Source of the DNA: Candidatus Wallbacteria bacterium
Lineage (GTDB): Bacteria; Muiribacteriota; UBA6191; JACPRK01
Assembly: GCA_016213845.1 (NCBI GenBank)
Contig: JACQZN010000111.1
Coordinates: forward strand, 124,001-188,000
Direction of reading: 5' to 3'
DNA length: 64,000 nucleotides
Below are positions 27,284 through 36,136 of this stretch, piece after piece (within the stretch, counting starts at the first letter, position 1; each line of letters starts with the position of its first letter). Position numbers and translations under genes: made by a program. Under the pieces are notes generated by a model. It was not told where the DNA came from, did not search any database, and saw only the letters and a list, made by a program, of their open reading frames with translations.

Positions 27284-28198
27284 TCAGAACGACGTGGGCG
27301 ACTTCTTGGCGAAGAACGCGTGGAATTGCTGGAACTTGATGATCAGGGGAGCCATCAGGATGATGAGCAACGGAGGGAAGATACAGAAGACTGTCGGGAA
27401 GAGGATGAGCACCGGGGCCGCGTTGGCCCCTTTTTCGAGGTCCTGATAGATGGCGATCCGCATCTGTTCGGCCTGCGCCCGGAGAGTGGAGCTGACGTCG
27501 ATACCGAGCGTGGTCGCCTGCACGATCGACTCGACGAAGCTGAAGAACGCGAGGATGTCGATGCGCTCGCCCATGTGCTTGAGCGCATCTTCCATCGTGG
27601 CGCCGAGATCGAGGTCCTGGTGGAAAACCTTGAGCTCCTCGATGAGCGGGCTCGGCTCGGAGAAGGCGATAAGCCGTTCGACAGCCATCTTGAAATCGAG
27701 GCCGGCCTCGATGGCCAGGCTGATCAGGTCGATGACGTAGGGCAGCTCCTGGAAGATCTTCTCCTTGCGGGCGCGCGCTCGCTGCTGAACCTTGAGGATG
27801 GGGTAGTTCAGTCCGAAGCAGAACATGATCAAGGCACCCATCCAGGGATGCGGCCTGGCGAAGGTCCCTGCGATGACGGCCAGCATCAGCAGCGTGAAGA
27901 ACGCCATCACGCAGGCCGTCACCTCGCGCGCGGCGAGCAGCTCTTCGCCGTCCATCTCGAGGATTCCGGCGGCGTCGAGATGCTGCTTGTTGGCCTTGAC
28001 GGTCTGGGAGTTCTGGTCGATCCCCAGCTGCCGGTTCATCCGGATGGCGAGGTCGATCAGGGGCCGGGACAGGGCGAGGAAGAAACGGCCCTCGACGCCC
28101 AGTGTTCGCATGGTCTGGTCGCGCGGCTGCCGCATCATCTGGTAGATGAGCAGGAACGCGACGAACAGGATGAGACAGATAATAGCTACGAAACCCAT
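27284..28198 (-). CDS. tadC: Tad pilus/type II secretion inner-membrane protein TadC
   Basis: 304 residues, a GspF-type (T2SSF) membrane protein with a first helix at the N terminus (FVAIICLILFVAFLLIYQ), two around the middle and two at the end. The core EKIFQELPYVIDLISLAIEAGLDFKMAVERL is the T2SSF signature of TadB/TadC proteins. With TadB it forms the inner-membrane platform that the TadA ATPase drives to assemble Flp-type pili. Last gene of tadA-tadB-tadC, 32 bp after tadB. Confidence 0.88.
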   Translation of the reverse strand: MGFVAIICLILFVAFLLIYQMMRQPRDQTMRTLGVEGRFFLALSRPLIDLAIRMNRQLGIDQNSQTVKANKQHLDAAGILEMDGEELLAAREVTACVMAFFTLLMLAVIAGTFARPHPWMGALIMFCFGLNYPILKVQQRARARKEKIFQELPYVIDLISLAIEAGLDFKMAVERLIAFSEPSPLIEELKVFHQDLDLGATMEDALKHMGERIDILAFFSFVESIVQATTLGIDVSSTLRAQAEQMRIAIYQDLEKGANAAPVLILFPTVFCIFPPLLIILMAPLIIKFQQFHAFFAKKSPTSF

Positions 28199-28230
28199 GG
28201 GGGCTCCTCTCGGTCTTCAGGGTCGAGCGA

Positions 28231-29025
28231 TCAAGCCGCCGTAGTCCTGGTCAAGATGGCGCGAAGGATGACGACACCCAGGATCTGCAGGAAGATGGCG
28301 CTATAGAACGCCAGCTGGCCGATCTGGGTGTCGTGCAGCACGGCGATGTGGCCCGGATTCAACCACGAGAGAATGATGTAAAGGCCAATCGGCAGGGCCA
28401 TCACGACGTAGGCCGAGTAGCGCTGTTGCATGGTCTGCGCCTCGAGGCGCCCGAGCACCTTCTTGCGCTCGCTGACGGCGAAGATGATCTGATCGTAGAG
28501 CGCGATCAGGTTGCCGCCGGTCTCGCGCTGAAAGAGCGTGGCAGTCACGAACAGTTTGAAGTCGTGCGTCGGGATTCGCTCGAGCAGATTGCGCAGCGAC
28601 TGCTCGAACGGGATGCCGAGCTCCATCTCTGCCAGGCAAGCACGGAACTCGTGCGAGATCGGATCAGGCATCGAGCGGCTGACCAACTCGAAGCCCTGCT
28701 CCAGCGTCCTGCCCGCCTTGAGCGCTCCCGAGATGATCAGGAGCGCGTTGATGAGCTGGTCACCCAGCAACTTCGTCCGGGTCTCTTCCTGCTTGCCCAT
28801 GAACCCGACCACGGCGACGTTGATCAGCAGCAGGAACACGGCGCAGATGTGGAGCGGCAGTCGCAGAATGGCCCAGAACAGGAAGACCAGGATCAAGTTG
28901 AGCATCAGCACGCGGACGCGCTGCTGCGGAGCCAGCCCCCGGATGCGACGGTACAACATGACCACGGCGCTGACGCCGAGGAGCACCAGTACAATCTGAA
29001 TGAGGCCAGCGATGATGTGGCTCAC
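28231..29025 (-). CDS. tadB: Tad pilus inner-membrane protein TadB
   Basis: 264 residues, a T2SSF-domain protein with two N-terminal and two C-terminal helices. The central domain GDQLINALLIISGALKAGRTLEQGFELVSR and TGGNLIALYDQI are typical of TadB. The GTG start overlaps the tadA stop by 4 nt (GTGA), so translation is coupled. It should be the TadC partner in the pilus platform. Confidence 0.88.
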   Translation of the reverse strand: MSHIIAGLIQIVLVLLGVSAVVMLYRRIRGLAPQQRVRVLMLNLILVFLFWAILRLPLHICAVFLLLINVAVVGFMGKQEETRTKLLGDQLINALLIISGALKAGRTLEQGFELVSRSMPDPISHEFRACLAEMELGIPFEQSLRNLLERIPTHDFKLFVTATLFQRETGGNLIALYDQIIFAVSERKKVLGRLEAQTMQQRYSAYVVMALPIGLYIILSWLNPGHIAVLHDTQIGQLAFYSAIFLQILGVVILRAILTRTTAA

Positions 29026-30428
29026 TTCTTGGCCGCCTCCTTCTCAGCGTCCTTCTTGGACTTCGCTGCTGGCGCCGGGGGTTCGGCCTTGGCGGGCGCT
29101 TCGGCCTTGGCTGCCGCGGCTGCGCGAGCTTTCTTCCCTGCGGAGAAGATCTCCTTGAGCTGGTCGCGCTCCGACTGCACGAAGCTCTCGAAGCTCTTCG
29201 GGGTCTTTCCGGTCGGACGCAGATCGCCTTCGATCCGGCCGTCCTCGCGGACCAGCTCGCGATGGAAGAGGAACAGGTCCTGGAGCGTGTAGGCGTGGTC
29301 CTGGGCCTCGAGGATTTCGGTCACGGCGATGACGCGGCGCGTGCCGTCGCCGAAACGCGCGACCTGTACGATGAGATCGATGGCTGCGCCGATCTGCTTG
29401 CGGATCGAGGCCAGCGGGATGTCGAGCCCGGCCATCGTGCACATCGTCTCCAGGCGCAACAGCACGTCCTCGGGACTATTGGCGTGGATCGTGGTGAGGG
29501 AGCCATCGTGGCCAGTGTTCATCGCCTGGAGCATGTCGATCGCCTCGCCACCGCGGCACTCGCCGACGACGATGCGATCCGGCCGCATGCGCAGCGCGTT
29601 GCGCACCAGGTCGCGAATGGTCACGACGCCCTTGCCTTCGAAGTTGGGCTGGCGGGTCTCCATGCGCGCCACGTGCGGCTGGCGCAGCTTCAGCTCTGCC
29701 GTGTCCTCGATCGTCACGATGCGCTCGTCGTCGGGGATCGCATTCGACAGCGCGTTGAGCAAGGTCGTCTTGCCAGTACCCGAGCCGCCCGAGATCACGA
29801 TGTTCTTGCGATTGCGAACCGCAATCCTCATGAAGTCCGCTAGCCCCTGCGTCACGCTGCCGAACTTGTGGATCAGGTCCTCCATCGTGTGCGGGTTGGA
29901 GGGAAACTTACGAATCGTGATCTGCGGCCCGTCGAGCGCCAGCGGCGGCACCACGACGTTGATGCGCGAGCCGTCCTCGAGCCGGCCGTCCGCATAGGGA
30001 TTGAGATCGTTGACGCTCTTGCCGATCACGCGCAGCATGCGGTCGATGACCGTCCGCAGGTGCTGCTCGTCGAGGAAGCTGCGATTCGTCAGCTGCAGCT
30101 TGCCGTCCTTCTCGGCGAAGATCTTGGCGTAGCCGACGACCATGATGTCGTCGACCCCGGCCTCGTTGAGGAGGTCCTCCAGAGGGCCATAGCCCAGGAC
30201 GTTGTCGAACGTCTCCTTCTTGAACTGCTCCTTGGTCAGACCCAAGAAGGGCGGAAGCTCCTCGCGCGCGAAGATCTTCTCCGTGATCGATTCGACCTGG
30301 GCCTTCAGCTCATACTTGTTGAGCGATTGCCGCCGGTCGATCTGGTCGAGGATTCTCTGATGAAAATCTTTCTTGAACCTCAGGATTCGCTCGCGGGTTC
30401 GATCGTCTGGAGCGGAGACATCTGCCAC
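29022..30428 (-). CDS. tadA: Tad pilus assembly ATPase TadA/CpaF
   Basis: 468 residues, type II/IV secretion-system ATPase. Walker A is SGGSGTGKTTLLNAL (about 220). The Asp box is around IVTIEDTAELKL. Walker B is in RPDRIVVGECRGGEAIDMLQAMNTGHDG, with the His box shortly after (TTIHANSPEDVL). The Ala/Lys-rich tail (about 435-468, KARAAAAAKAEAPAK...) is unusual and low in complexity. The start is GTG at 30428 with AGGAGG 5-10 bases upstream. No flp pilin, prepilin peptidase or rcpA secretin lies in the window; they must be elsewhere. Confidence 0.92.
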   Translation of the reverse strand: MADVSAPDDRTRERILRFKKDFHQRILDQIDRRQSLNKYELKAQVESITEKIFAREELPPFLGLTKEQFKKETFDNVLGYGPLEDLLNEAGVDDIMVVGYAKIFAEKDGKLQLTNRSFLDEQHLRTVIDRMLRVIGKSVNDLNPYADGRLEDGSRINVVVPPLALDGPQITIRKFPSNPHTMEDLIHKFGSVTQGLADFMRIAVRNRKNIVISGGSGTGKTTLLNALSNAIPDDERIVTIEDTAELKLRQPHVARMETRQPNFEGKGVVTIRDLVRNALRMRPDRIVVGECRGGEAIDMLQAMNTGHDGSLTTIHANSPEDVLLRLETMCTMAGLDIPLASIRKQIGAAIDLIVQVARFGDGTRRVIAVTEILEAQDHAYTLQDLFLFHRELVREDGRIEGDLRPTGKTPKSFESFVQSERDQLKEIFSAGKKARAAAAAKAEAPAKAEPPAPAAKSKKDAEKEAAKK

Positions 30429-30731
30429 GGGAACCTCCTCTGCCTACGGTCGTTCTTCTGGATCCGGACAAAACACCGCCATGTCATATCACGGTGGTCT
30501 GGGGCGGTCAAGGAACGCCGAGACTGGAAGAGGATAGCAGACGCACGCGCCAGGCGTGAGGTTTGAGGCCGGGGGGGGCCACTCGATGGGGCGCAGGCTC
30601 TGGGAGGAATAGCTCTCCAAGTAGTTCGTATCCTGCCCCTGTCCCTGCCCCTGCCCCTGCCCCTGCCCCCCGCCGAAGGCCCAGTGCCCGTACACACCAC
30701 AGGAACTCCACCGGCATTCCGACGTGGGCCC
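30429..30731. other. Spacer upstream of tadA with a CCTGCC microsatellite (30632-30671)
   Basis: No convincing gene. A roughly 40-bp tract of about six CCTGCC-type hexamers lies at 30632-30671, which on the minus strand is a run of GGGGCAGGGGCA units. A GGGGGGGG run follows near 30573. The G tracts sit on the tadA template-direction leader side and could form a G-quadruplex. Slippage here would change the tadA leader, not a protein. Confidence 0.5.
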
Positions 30732-31370
30732 TCAGGCGTTGGGATCGACGCTCCCCCAACCGCCGACGCGAGGGACCGGGTTCGGCATCGACCACGGGTA
30801 CTTCCTCAGCTTGTGAAGCTGCTCCAGGTAGACCAGATCCGTCAACATCACCGACTTGCGCCCGCTCGGATCGATCCCCACGGCAGTCACCTTCACGAAG
30901 GGCGCCCCGCTCTGCGCATCTTGCATCGGCTGCACCGAGAACCGCTCGAGCTCGATACCGGCCAGCAGCCGGCCGTTTCTGCGAAATCCGTGACCCGCCC
31001 CTGGCGCACCCTGAAACCGGTAAGTCACCGTCTCTGCCTCCAGCTCCGAAAGCGACTCCTTCAGCTCCCCCTTCTCCAGCTCTGCGAAGACCGCAATCTC
31101 CACCTCTCCGCCTGCTCCAAGCCTCACCGGACCCGTCGCCTGGCCGAACGGCGGCCGCGGGCGCGCAACCGCCACCCGCGCCAGGTCCCGCCGCATCCAC
31201 TCCAGCGCGAGGCTGGCCGATCGGAATGCGCTGGCGTGCGAAGAACTATCCTCGAAAGAGCGATTGCCTCCGATCCAGAGATTCCAGAGGACTCCGGACA
31301 TCACCGAGAAGAGGAGCACGGCCACCATCAGCTCCACGACTGTCATCCCTCTGCGACCTCGACCGTTCAT
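30732..31370 (-). CDS. Prepilin-type protein, PilW/GspJ-like
   Basis: 212 residues from the ATG at 31370 (MNGRGRRGMTVVELMVAVLLF). It has a class III signal: a short basic leader, cleavage after Gly8, then M-T-V-V-E-L with Glu at +5 and a hydrophobic helix. The remaining part is long, as in PilW/GspJ minor pilins, with a RDLARV helix and a beta-rich end. Minor pilins prime type IV pilus or pseudopilus assembly. It lies upstream of tadA on the same strand and is last of a minus-strand minor-pilin set separated by the SET gene region. An upstream ATG at 31703 would bury the leader in a 111-residue extension and is not used. Confidence 0.85.
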   Translation of the reverse strand: MNGRGRRGMTVVELMVAVLLFSVMSGVLWNLWIGGNRSFEDSSSHASAFRSASLALEWMRRDLARVAVARPRPPFGQATGPVRLGAGGEVEIAVFAELEKGELKESLSELEAETVTYRFQGAPGAGHGFRRNGRLLAGIELERFSVQPMQDAQSGAPFVKVTAVGIDPSGRKSVMLTDLVYLEQLHKLRKYPWSMPNPVPRVGGWGSVDPNA

Positions 31371-31584
31371 CCTGCTCCTCCTCGCAGCGCTGCTCAACGC
31401 TTCGCGCCTGATACGCCTCCAGCCAAGCAAGCCCCGGGCCAACGCCGATCTTCGGCGCCTTCCCGCATCAACGCTGGATTCGCTCCAGCTCTCACGCCTC
31501 GGGGAAAGTAACAGCCTCGTACCCCAGGCATGCCCCGGAAACTCTCCCCCAGGCCCAGCTGCGTCTGCTATAAACACCTCCCTC

Positions 31585-32070
31585 ATGAAGCGCCCGCCCA
31601 GGCTCGCTCCAGGCTCCATCGCCGTCCGCGGCTCCTCGATCCACGGCACGGGCGTCTGGGCCACCCGTCCCATCCCGCGCGGAACCCGCATTCTCGAGTA
31701 CACGGGAGAACGGATCTCCGTCGCCGAAGCCGATCGCCGCTACGATGGCATCGAAGGCCGCCCCGAGGGACTGGTCGTGCTCTTCCAGATCGAGGACGAT
31801 CGGGTCATCGACGCCGGCCGCGGCGGAAACGACGCCCGCTTCGTGAACCACTCGTGCGAGCCCAACTGCGAGTCGGTCCTGGAGGATGGCCGGGTCTTCA
31901 TCCGCGCCCTCCGCGACATCGACCCGGGCGAGGAGCTCGCCTACGACTACAAGCTCCGCCACGAGACGGCCGCCGATCCCGAGACCGCCGCGCGCTTCGC
32001 CTGCCGCTGCGGCGCCCCGTCCTGCCGCGGGACCCTCCTGGCTCGCCGGCGGCGCGGCCGCAAGGGCTGA
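31585..32070 (+). CDS. Compact SET-domain protein (probable lysine methyltransferase)
   Basis: 161 residues that are almost only a SET domain. The fold starts SIHGTGVWATRPIPRGTRILEYTGERI, the S-adenosylmethionine/pseudoknot motif is RFVNHSCEPNC (85-95), and the catalytic tyrosine motif is GEELAYDY (115-122). A post-SET cysteine set Cys140-x-Cys142-x4-Cys147 can bind zinc with Cys91. All catalytic pieces are intact. SET enzymes methylate protein lysines. In bacteria they are sporadic (chlamydial NUE, Legionella RomA) and probably acquired. It sits alone on the plus strand inside a minus-strand pilin cluster. The target is unknown; see the H1-like protein at 52599. Confidence 0.9.
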   Translation: MKRPPRLAPGSIAVRGSSIHGTGVWATRPIPRGTRILEYTGERISVAEADRRYDGIEGRPEGLVVLFQIEDDRVIDAGRGGNDARFVNHSCEPNCESVLEDGRVFIRALRDIDPGEELAYDYKLRHETAADPETAARFACRCGAPSCRGTLLARRRRGRKG

Positions 32071-32079
32071 CGCGGCCCT

Positions 32080-32484
32080 TCAGAGCACCTCGCCCGCGTC
32101 GGGCAGAGGGCTGGCGTCCCGCAACACGGCTCGCGACGGCCGGCTGGACGCGGGGCCCGCCACGGACGGTGGCTGCACGGTGGAGGGGACCTCGCCCGTC
32201 GGCCCCGAGCGAAAGTCGAATCCGTTGGCCCACTGTCGAAAGGAAGCCCGCGCCAGCCGGTCCGCCGCCACGGACACAACCACTTCCCGCGCATGGAGGA
32301 TCGGCTCCGGCAGCGCTCGCACGATGACCAGCGGCTCGCTCCCCGCCCCCGCGCTCGAAGCGCCGAACCCGGCTGCCGTGAAGGCCATCCTCGCCTGTCC
32401 GGCCGCCGCCCTCGCGCCGCACGCAGTCAGCAGCGCCACGGTCACCAACGTCACCATCGCCGATCTTCGTTCCGTCTCATTCAC
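32080..32484 (-). CDS. Putative small exported lipoprotein, unknown
   Basis: 134 residues. An N-terminal hydrophobic stretch ends in a lipobox-like LLTACGAR, so it is probably a lipoprotein. The rest is low in identifiable motifs (IVRALPEPILHAREVVVSVAADRLARASFRQW). The start is GTG at 32484; an inner ATG nine codons on (MVTLVTVALLTAC) also gives a signal peptide. It lies 111 bp after the PilX-like gene on the same strand and converges on the SET gene 9 bp away. It may belong to the pilus set but that is only positional. Confidence 0.55.
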   Translation of the reverse strand: MNETERRSAMVTLVTVALLTACGARAAAGQARMAFTAAGFGASSAGAGSEPLVIVRALPEPILHAREVVVSVAADRLARASFRQWANGFDFRSGPTGEVPSTVQPPSVAGPASSRPSRAVLRDASPLPDAGEVL

Positions 32485-32595
32485 TTGAGTTCCTCCCGCG
32501 CTCAGGCCTCACCAGCGAGCGCCACAATCCAGCCCAACAAAACCCTCGAAAGACCTTCCGACTCCTCGACTTTGGCAACCGGCCCAGCCGTCTCT

Positions 32596-34008
32596 TCACA
32601 TCTGCGCAAGCGGCACGTCGTCGAACTCCACTTGAAGGCTGTCGGGGCTGGTCATCATCACGCCCGGCTGGTGGCGAGTGAGCGCGCCGTCCAGCTCGAT
32701 CCGCGTCCCGGCACCGGCCTCGAATCCGCTGGCCAGGTGCGCCGCGGCCAGCAGCCCCTTCACGTGCTTTCCGGACAGACCCAGCACCGTGCCCTGCGTC
32801 GCGAAGAGCGCTGCCTCGATCGTCTCCGTCGCCTGGGAAACGTCGATACTGCCCTCGGTGCTGACCAGCGTCAGCGTATCGGCTGACTTCGGGTCGAGCC
32901 GGGTGGCGCGGGCGACGGTGATGGTGCGAGGGCTGACGATGCAGCCGCGCCCGGCGTAGGTCCAGTCGATCGTGATCGGCTCCGCCACGTAGTAGGTCCC
33001 GTCGAGCACGACCGTGCCGCCGCCAGCGCCCAGGTGCGCCGCCAGCGCCGCCCCGTCCTTGAAGGCTCTACCCGCGCGGCCCAGCGTGTCGCCCTTGAAG
33101 GAGTCCTCGCTCATCTGGGGCCAGTAGAGCTGGGTCATCGTTCGCTTCGCGAAGGCGTCCTGGAGAAAGCGGTAGTCCTTCGTGAACCCGTTCCAGAACG
33201 ACTGCAGGGCGTTGGCCGCGCCCGCACAGTCGTTACCCCCAGCCGCAAACGCCAGCCCGGCGCTGGTCGCCTCCTTCAAGCCAAGCCTCCCGTAGAGCAG
33301 TCCTTTGACGAAGTCTTCGGGCCGCGGCAGACTCTGCTGCGTGACGCCGGGGCAGAGCGACAGCACCTGCTGCTCCACGGCCGCGGCCTGGGTCCTCAGG
33401 AAGTCGGGGTCCTTGATCCAGAGAGGCGACTGATCGAACGGGGCCGCCGGCTCCGGAAGTGTCGCTCGATAGCCGATCAGCCGCTTCGCCTGGGCCTTTC
33501 GGCCGACCGTGAAGATTCCGGAGCGCGGGGCCTCCAGCTTGACGGTCGCCTCGAGCGCAATGGTTCCATAGCTCTGGTCGCCGCCCCAGAGCTTCCCCTC
33601 GGAGCGGACGCCAAAGGCGTTCTGCTGAAAGAACGTCGCCGTCACGGAGATCTGCGCGCCGGCCTGCCCCTCTTCGGCTGCCAGCCGCTTCGTGCGAGCC
33701 ACCGACACAGTGTCCTCGGCCGCCTCGAACTTGCTTCCCCTGAGCCTGGGCTTGCGCAGCACTGTGTACCAGGGCGTACCGAAGGTCCGAGCTTCTTCTT
33801 CGATCCGCTCCTGGGCCTCGTCCAGCGCCAGCCGCACGAAGGCCGCCGCGGCCCGGTCGCCGCTCACCATTTCGGAGGTGCTGGTGAAGCTGCCGGCCCC
33901 GGCGCTGCCTGCCAGCCCCATCAGCCCCAGCACCAGCACGCAGATGACCGCAAGGATGAGGAGGGCCGCGCCGTTTCTGTTGGCTCTGCGAGCTGCGTTT
34001 GTCGTCAT
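32596..34008 (-). CDS. PilX-like pilus-associated membrane-anchored protein
   Basis: 470 residues from the ATG at 34008, whose start overlaps the previous stop by 1 nt (TGATG). A basic leader MTTNAARRANRNG is followed by one hydrophobic helix (AALLILAVICVLVLGLMGLAGSA) as in PilX N-terminal domains, then a long Ala-rich helix with AAAAFVRLALDEAQERIEEEAR and a large outer domain with little recognisable similarity. PilX-type proteins act with minor pilins in type IV pilus priming or adhesion. Gene order PilV-PilX next to PilW supports this. A distant, larger homologue-like protein is encoded at 36137. Confidence 0.65.
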   Translation of the reverse strand: MTTNAARRANRNGAALLILAVICVLVLGLMGLAGSAGAGSFTSTSEMVSGDRAAAAFVRLALDEAQERIEEEARTFGTPWYTVLRKPRLRGSKFEAAEDTVSVARTKRLAAEEGQAGAQISVTATFFQQNAFGVRSEGKLWGGDQSYGTIALEATVKLEAPRSGIFTVGRKAQAKRLIGYRATLPEPAAPFDQSPLWIKDPDFLRTQAAAVEQQVLSLCPGVTQQSLPRPEDFVKGLLYGRLGLKEATSAGLAFAAGGNDCAGAANALQSFWNGFTKDYRFLQDAFAKRTMTQLYWPQMSEDSFKGDTLGRAGRAFKDGAALAAHLGAGGGTVVLDGTYYVAEPITIDWTYAGRGCIVSPRTITVARATRLDPKSADTLTLVSTEGSIDVSQATETIEAALFATQGTVLGLSGKHVKGLLAAAHLASGFEAGAGTRIELDGALTRHQPGVMMTSPDSLQVEFDDVPLAQM

Positions 34009-34475
34009 CAGCGTCTCCTGTCCGAGACCCACTCGGAAGCTGTCAGGGTGGAGGCCTTGGTGGCGTTTGCCGAGCTCCAGCTCACGCGCGCCACGAGCTG
34101 ACCGGCCCGGCCGTCGGGCTCCGGGACGAAGGCGAGCCGCACGTCGAATCGGCCCTCCCTGCGTCGCGCGTCTTCCAGCTCGGGGTCGTCAGTCGACACC
34201 GGCATCGCCGCGATGGAGACCAGCGAATCCTTGGCGATCTGCGCCGACCCCGACCCGTCCGGCGGAAACATCGTCGTCAGCTTCGACGGTCTCAGCGGCC
34301 GGTACCGCTCGAGCACCGTCCTGGCGCGCATTGTGGCGTAGAGCCTGTCCTCGCTGAAGCGCGTCTGGCGGCTGTTCTTGGCCAACAGGTCGAGAATCGG
34401 CGCCAGCGCCAGCGCCAGGATCGACGCCGCGACCAGCAGCTCGATCAGGGTGATACCGGTTCTCTGGTTTCGCAC
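34008..34475 (-). CDS. Prepilin-type protein, PilV/GspI-like
   Basis: 155 residues starting at a GTG (34475). The leader MRNQRTG is cut after Gly7 before ITLIELLVAASILALALAPILDLL, with Glu at +5, the standard type IV prepilin signal. The body has the short GspI/PilV pattern with ALYATMRARTVLERYR. It is the first gene of the minus-strand minor-pilin cluster, coupled to the PilX-like gene. Confidence 0.85.
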   Translation of the reverse strand: MRNQRTGITLIELLVAASILALALAPILDLLAKNSRQTRFSEDRLYATMRARTVLERYRPLRPSKLTTMFPPDGSGSAQIAKDSLVSIAAMPVSTDDPELEDARRREGRFDVRLAFVPEPDGRAGQLVARVSWSSANATKASTLTASEWVSDRRR

Positions 34476-34604
34476 GTCCAGCCGGAGGCAAACCCCGTGC
34501 CACGGCCCGAAGGCACGTCGAAAGTTCGCTTCCAGCCTGAAACCTCGGCGCGATCCGTTCGACGCCGACCAGGGAACCGCCCTGTTACTGCCGGAAAGCT
34601 CTGG

Positions 34605-35846
34605 TTACTCCGGGGCATCCGGCCCACGGAGCTTGCTCCCTGCCTCCGCCGTGCGCTCGATTCCCAGCAGTGTCACGGCCAGCGCCGACGCCACGATCAT
34701 CGTCGCCCCGCTCAGGTAGTAGGCGCTGGCGTGGCCCACATGCTCGTAGACCGCACCTCCGAGGAGCGGCCCCAGGATACGCCCCAGGCTCGACATGCTC
34801 TGGCCCATGCCCATCACCTCGCCGCGATACTGGTGCGGAGCCAGCAACGAGGTCGTGGTGGAGAGACTTGGGTTGAGGATGCCGTTTCCAAAGCCCACCA
34901 GCGCCATGAGGACGTAGAGCTCGAGCGAGCCGCGCGCCACTCCGATGCCGCCCAGCCCAACCACCATGAAAATCGCGCCCGCAAGGATCATCCTGGGCTC
35001 GCCGAACCGCGGCGACAGCCTCCGGACCAGTCCACCCTGAGTGATGACGATCACCACGCCGACGAAGACCAGGAGCAGGGCAAACTGGTGGGGCGTGTAG
35101 CTGAAGCGCTGCTCCGCCTCGACGAAGAGCCCCAGGGTGTTCTCCATGATCCCCATCGAGAAGGTGCTCAAGAAGAAGAGCGCGATCGTGACCAGAAGAG
35201 CGCCGGACGGGATCACCGACAGTGAAAGCCATCTGCGCCGCGGCCCTTGTCCCGGCGCCCCGGGCACGTGGCTCTCCGGGAGCCAGAAGAAGGCTGCCAC
35301 GGCCGTCGCCATCCCGACGGCACCGGCCACGTAGAAGGGCAGCGCCGGCCCGCCGAGCACCCCCAGCCCTGCGCTGAAGGCTGGCCCCAGCACGAACCCC
35401 AGGCCGAACGCGGCGCCGATCATGCCCATTCCGCCGGCGCGCTTCTCCGGAGGCAGCACGTCGGCCACGTAGGCCTGGGCGGTCGAGATGTTGGCGTTGA
35501 ACATCCCTGCCAGCGACCTCGAGATGAACATGATCGGGATCAGGCCAAGGCCCGTCCAGCGATGGACGTGGAACACCGCCCCGAAGAGAATGAAGCTGAC
35601 TCCGCTCCCCAGGAGCCCCATCACGATGATCGGGCGCCGGCCAATCGAATCGGAGATTCGCCCCCAGATGGGCGAGAAGAGGAACTGCAGAAGCGAGTAG
35701 CTTGCCCCGATGGCCCCGACGACCGTCCCGTCGGCCCCGCACGCCTTTGCGTAGTAGGGCAGCTGCGGCAGGATGAGCCCGAAGCCCAGAAGATCGAGGA
35801 AGACCGTGACGAACAGGATCCGCAGCGGACGCGAGGGCGACTCCAT
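34605..35846 (-). CDS. MFS efflux transporter of the TetA/multidrug type
   Basis: 413 residues with about 12 helices. Major-facilitator motif A is in the loop after helix 2 (GRISDSIGRRP), and the opening ILFVTVFLDLLGFGLILPQLPYYA resembles TetA-like drug:H+ antiporters. The loop after helix 6 has PGAPGQGPRRRW. Substrate not predictable. It stands between the two pilin clusters, with no regulator next to it. Confidence 0.85.
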   Translation of the reverse strand: MESPSRPLRILFVTVFLDLLGFGLILPQLPYYAKACGADGTVVGAIGASYSLLQFLFSPIWGRISDSIGRRPIIVMGLLGSGVSFILFGAVFHVHRWTGLGLIPIMFISRSLAGMFNANISTAQAYVADVLPPEKRAGGMGMIGAAFGLGFVLGPAFSAGLGVLGGPALPFYVAGAVGMATAVAAFFWLPESHVPGAPGQGPRRRWLSLSVIPSGALLVTIALFFLSTFSMGIMENTLGLFVEAEQRFSYTPHQFALLLVFVGVVIVITQGGLVRRLSPRFGEPRMILAGAIFMVVGLGGIGVARGSLELYVLMALVGFGNGILNPSLSTTTSLLAPHQYRGEVMGMGQSMSSLGRILGPLLGGAVYEHVGHASAYYLSGATMIVASALAVTLLGIERTAEAGSKLRGPDAPE

Positions 35847-35906
35847 TGGGTTACCCAGGATACAGGATGGACCGGGGAATGCCAGGAAGGCTCCCTGGAC
35901 CGCAGG

Positions 35907-36057
35907 GGCCCCTCGACCTCGCGGGAAATCCCGTGGCGTCTACCTGTACGGCCCCTCCACCTCGCGGGAAATCCCGTGGCGTCTACCTGTGCCGGGTTTT
36001 CGAGAAAACCCGGTACAGGTAGACGCCACGAGAATTGCGGCCACGGGACTTCCCGCG
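35907..36057. repeat. GTGGCGTCTACCTGT repeat element with a 27-bp hairpin
   Basis: Two tandem 43-bp copies (35907 and 35950) of GGCCCCTC-ACCTCGCGGG-AAATCCCGTGGCGTC.... The second copy then forms a hairpin: the left arm 35975-36001 pairs with the right arm 36004-36030 over 27 positions with a single G/T mismatch. Outside it, CGCGGGAAATCCC (35963-35975) is matched by GGGACTTCCCGCG (36045-36057) with one mismatch, extending the dyad to about 95 bp. The same core occurs twice at 19996-20066. No transposase is present. It lies between the divergent MFS and PilX-like genes. Confidence 0.8.
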
Positions 36058-36136
36058 GGGCTTCAGAGACGCGTTGCCGGTGCTTTGGGCAGGCCACCCC
36101 GCGCCAACGGCCAGCGCATGCTATTGTTGGACCGGA

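Noticed and set aside
30489..30695. A small Gly-Gln-repeat protein on the minus strand
   Set aside because: The GQGQGQ stretch is just the CCTGCC microsatellite read in one frame; the rest has no typical codon bias, no ribosome site and no similarity.
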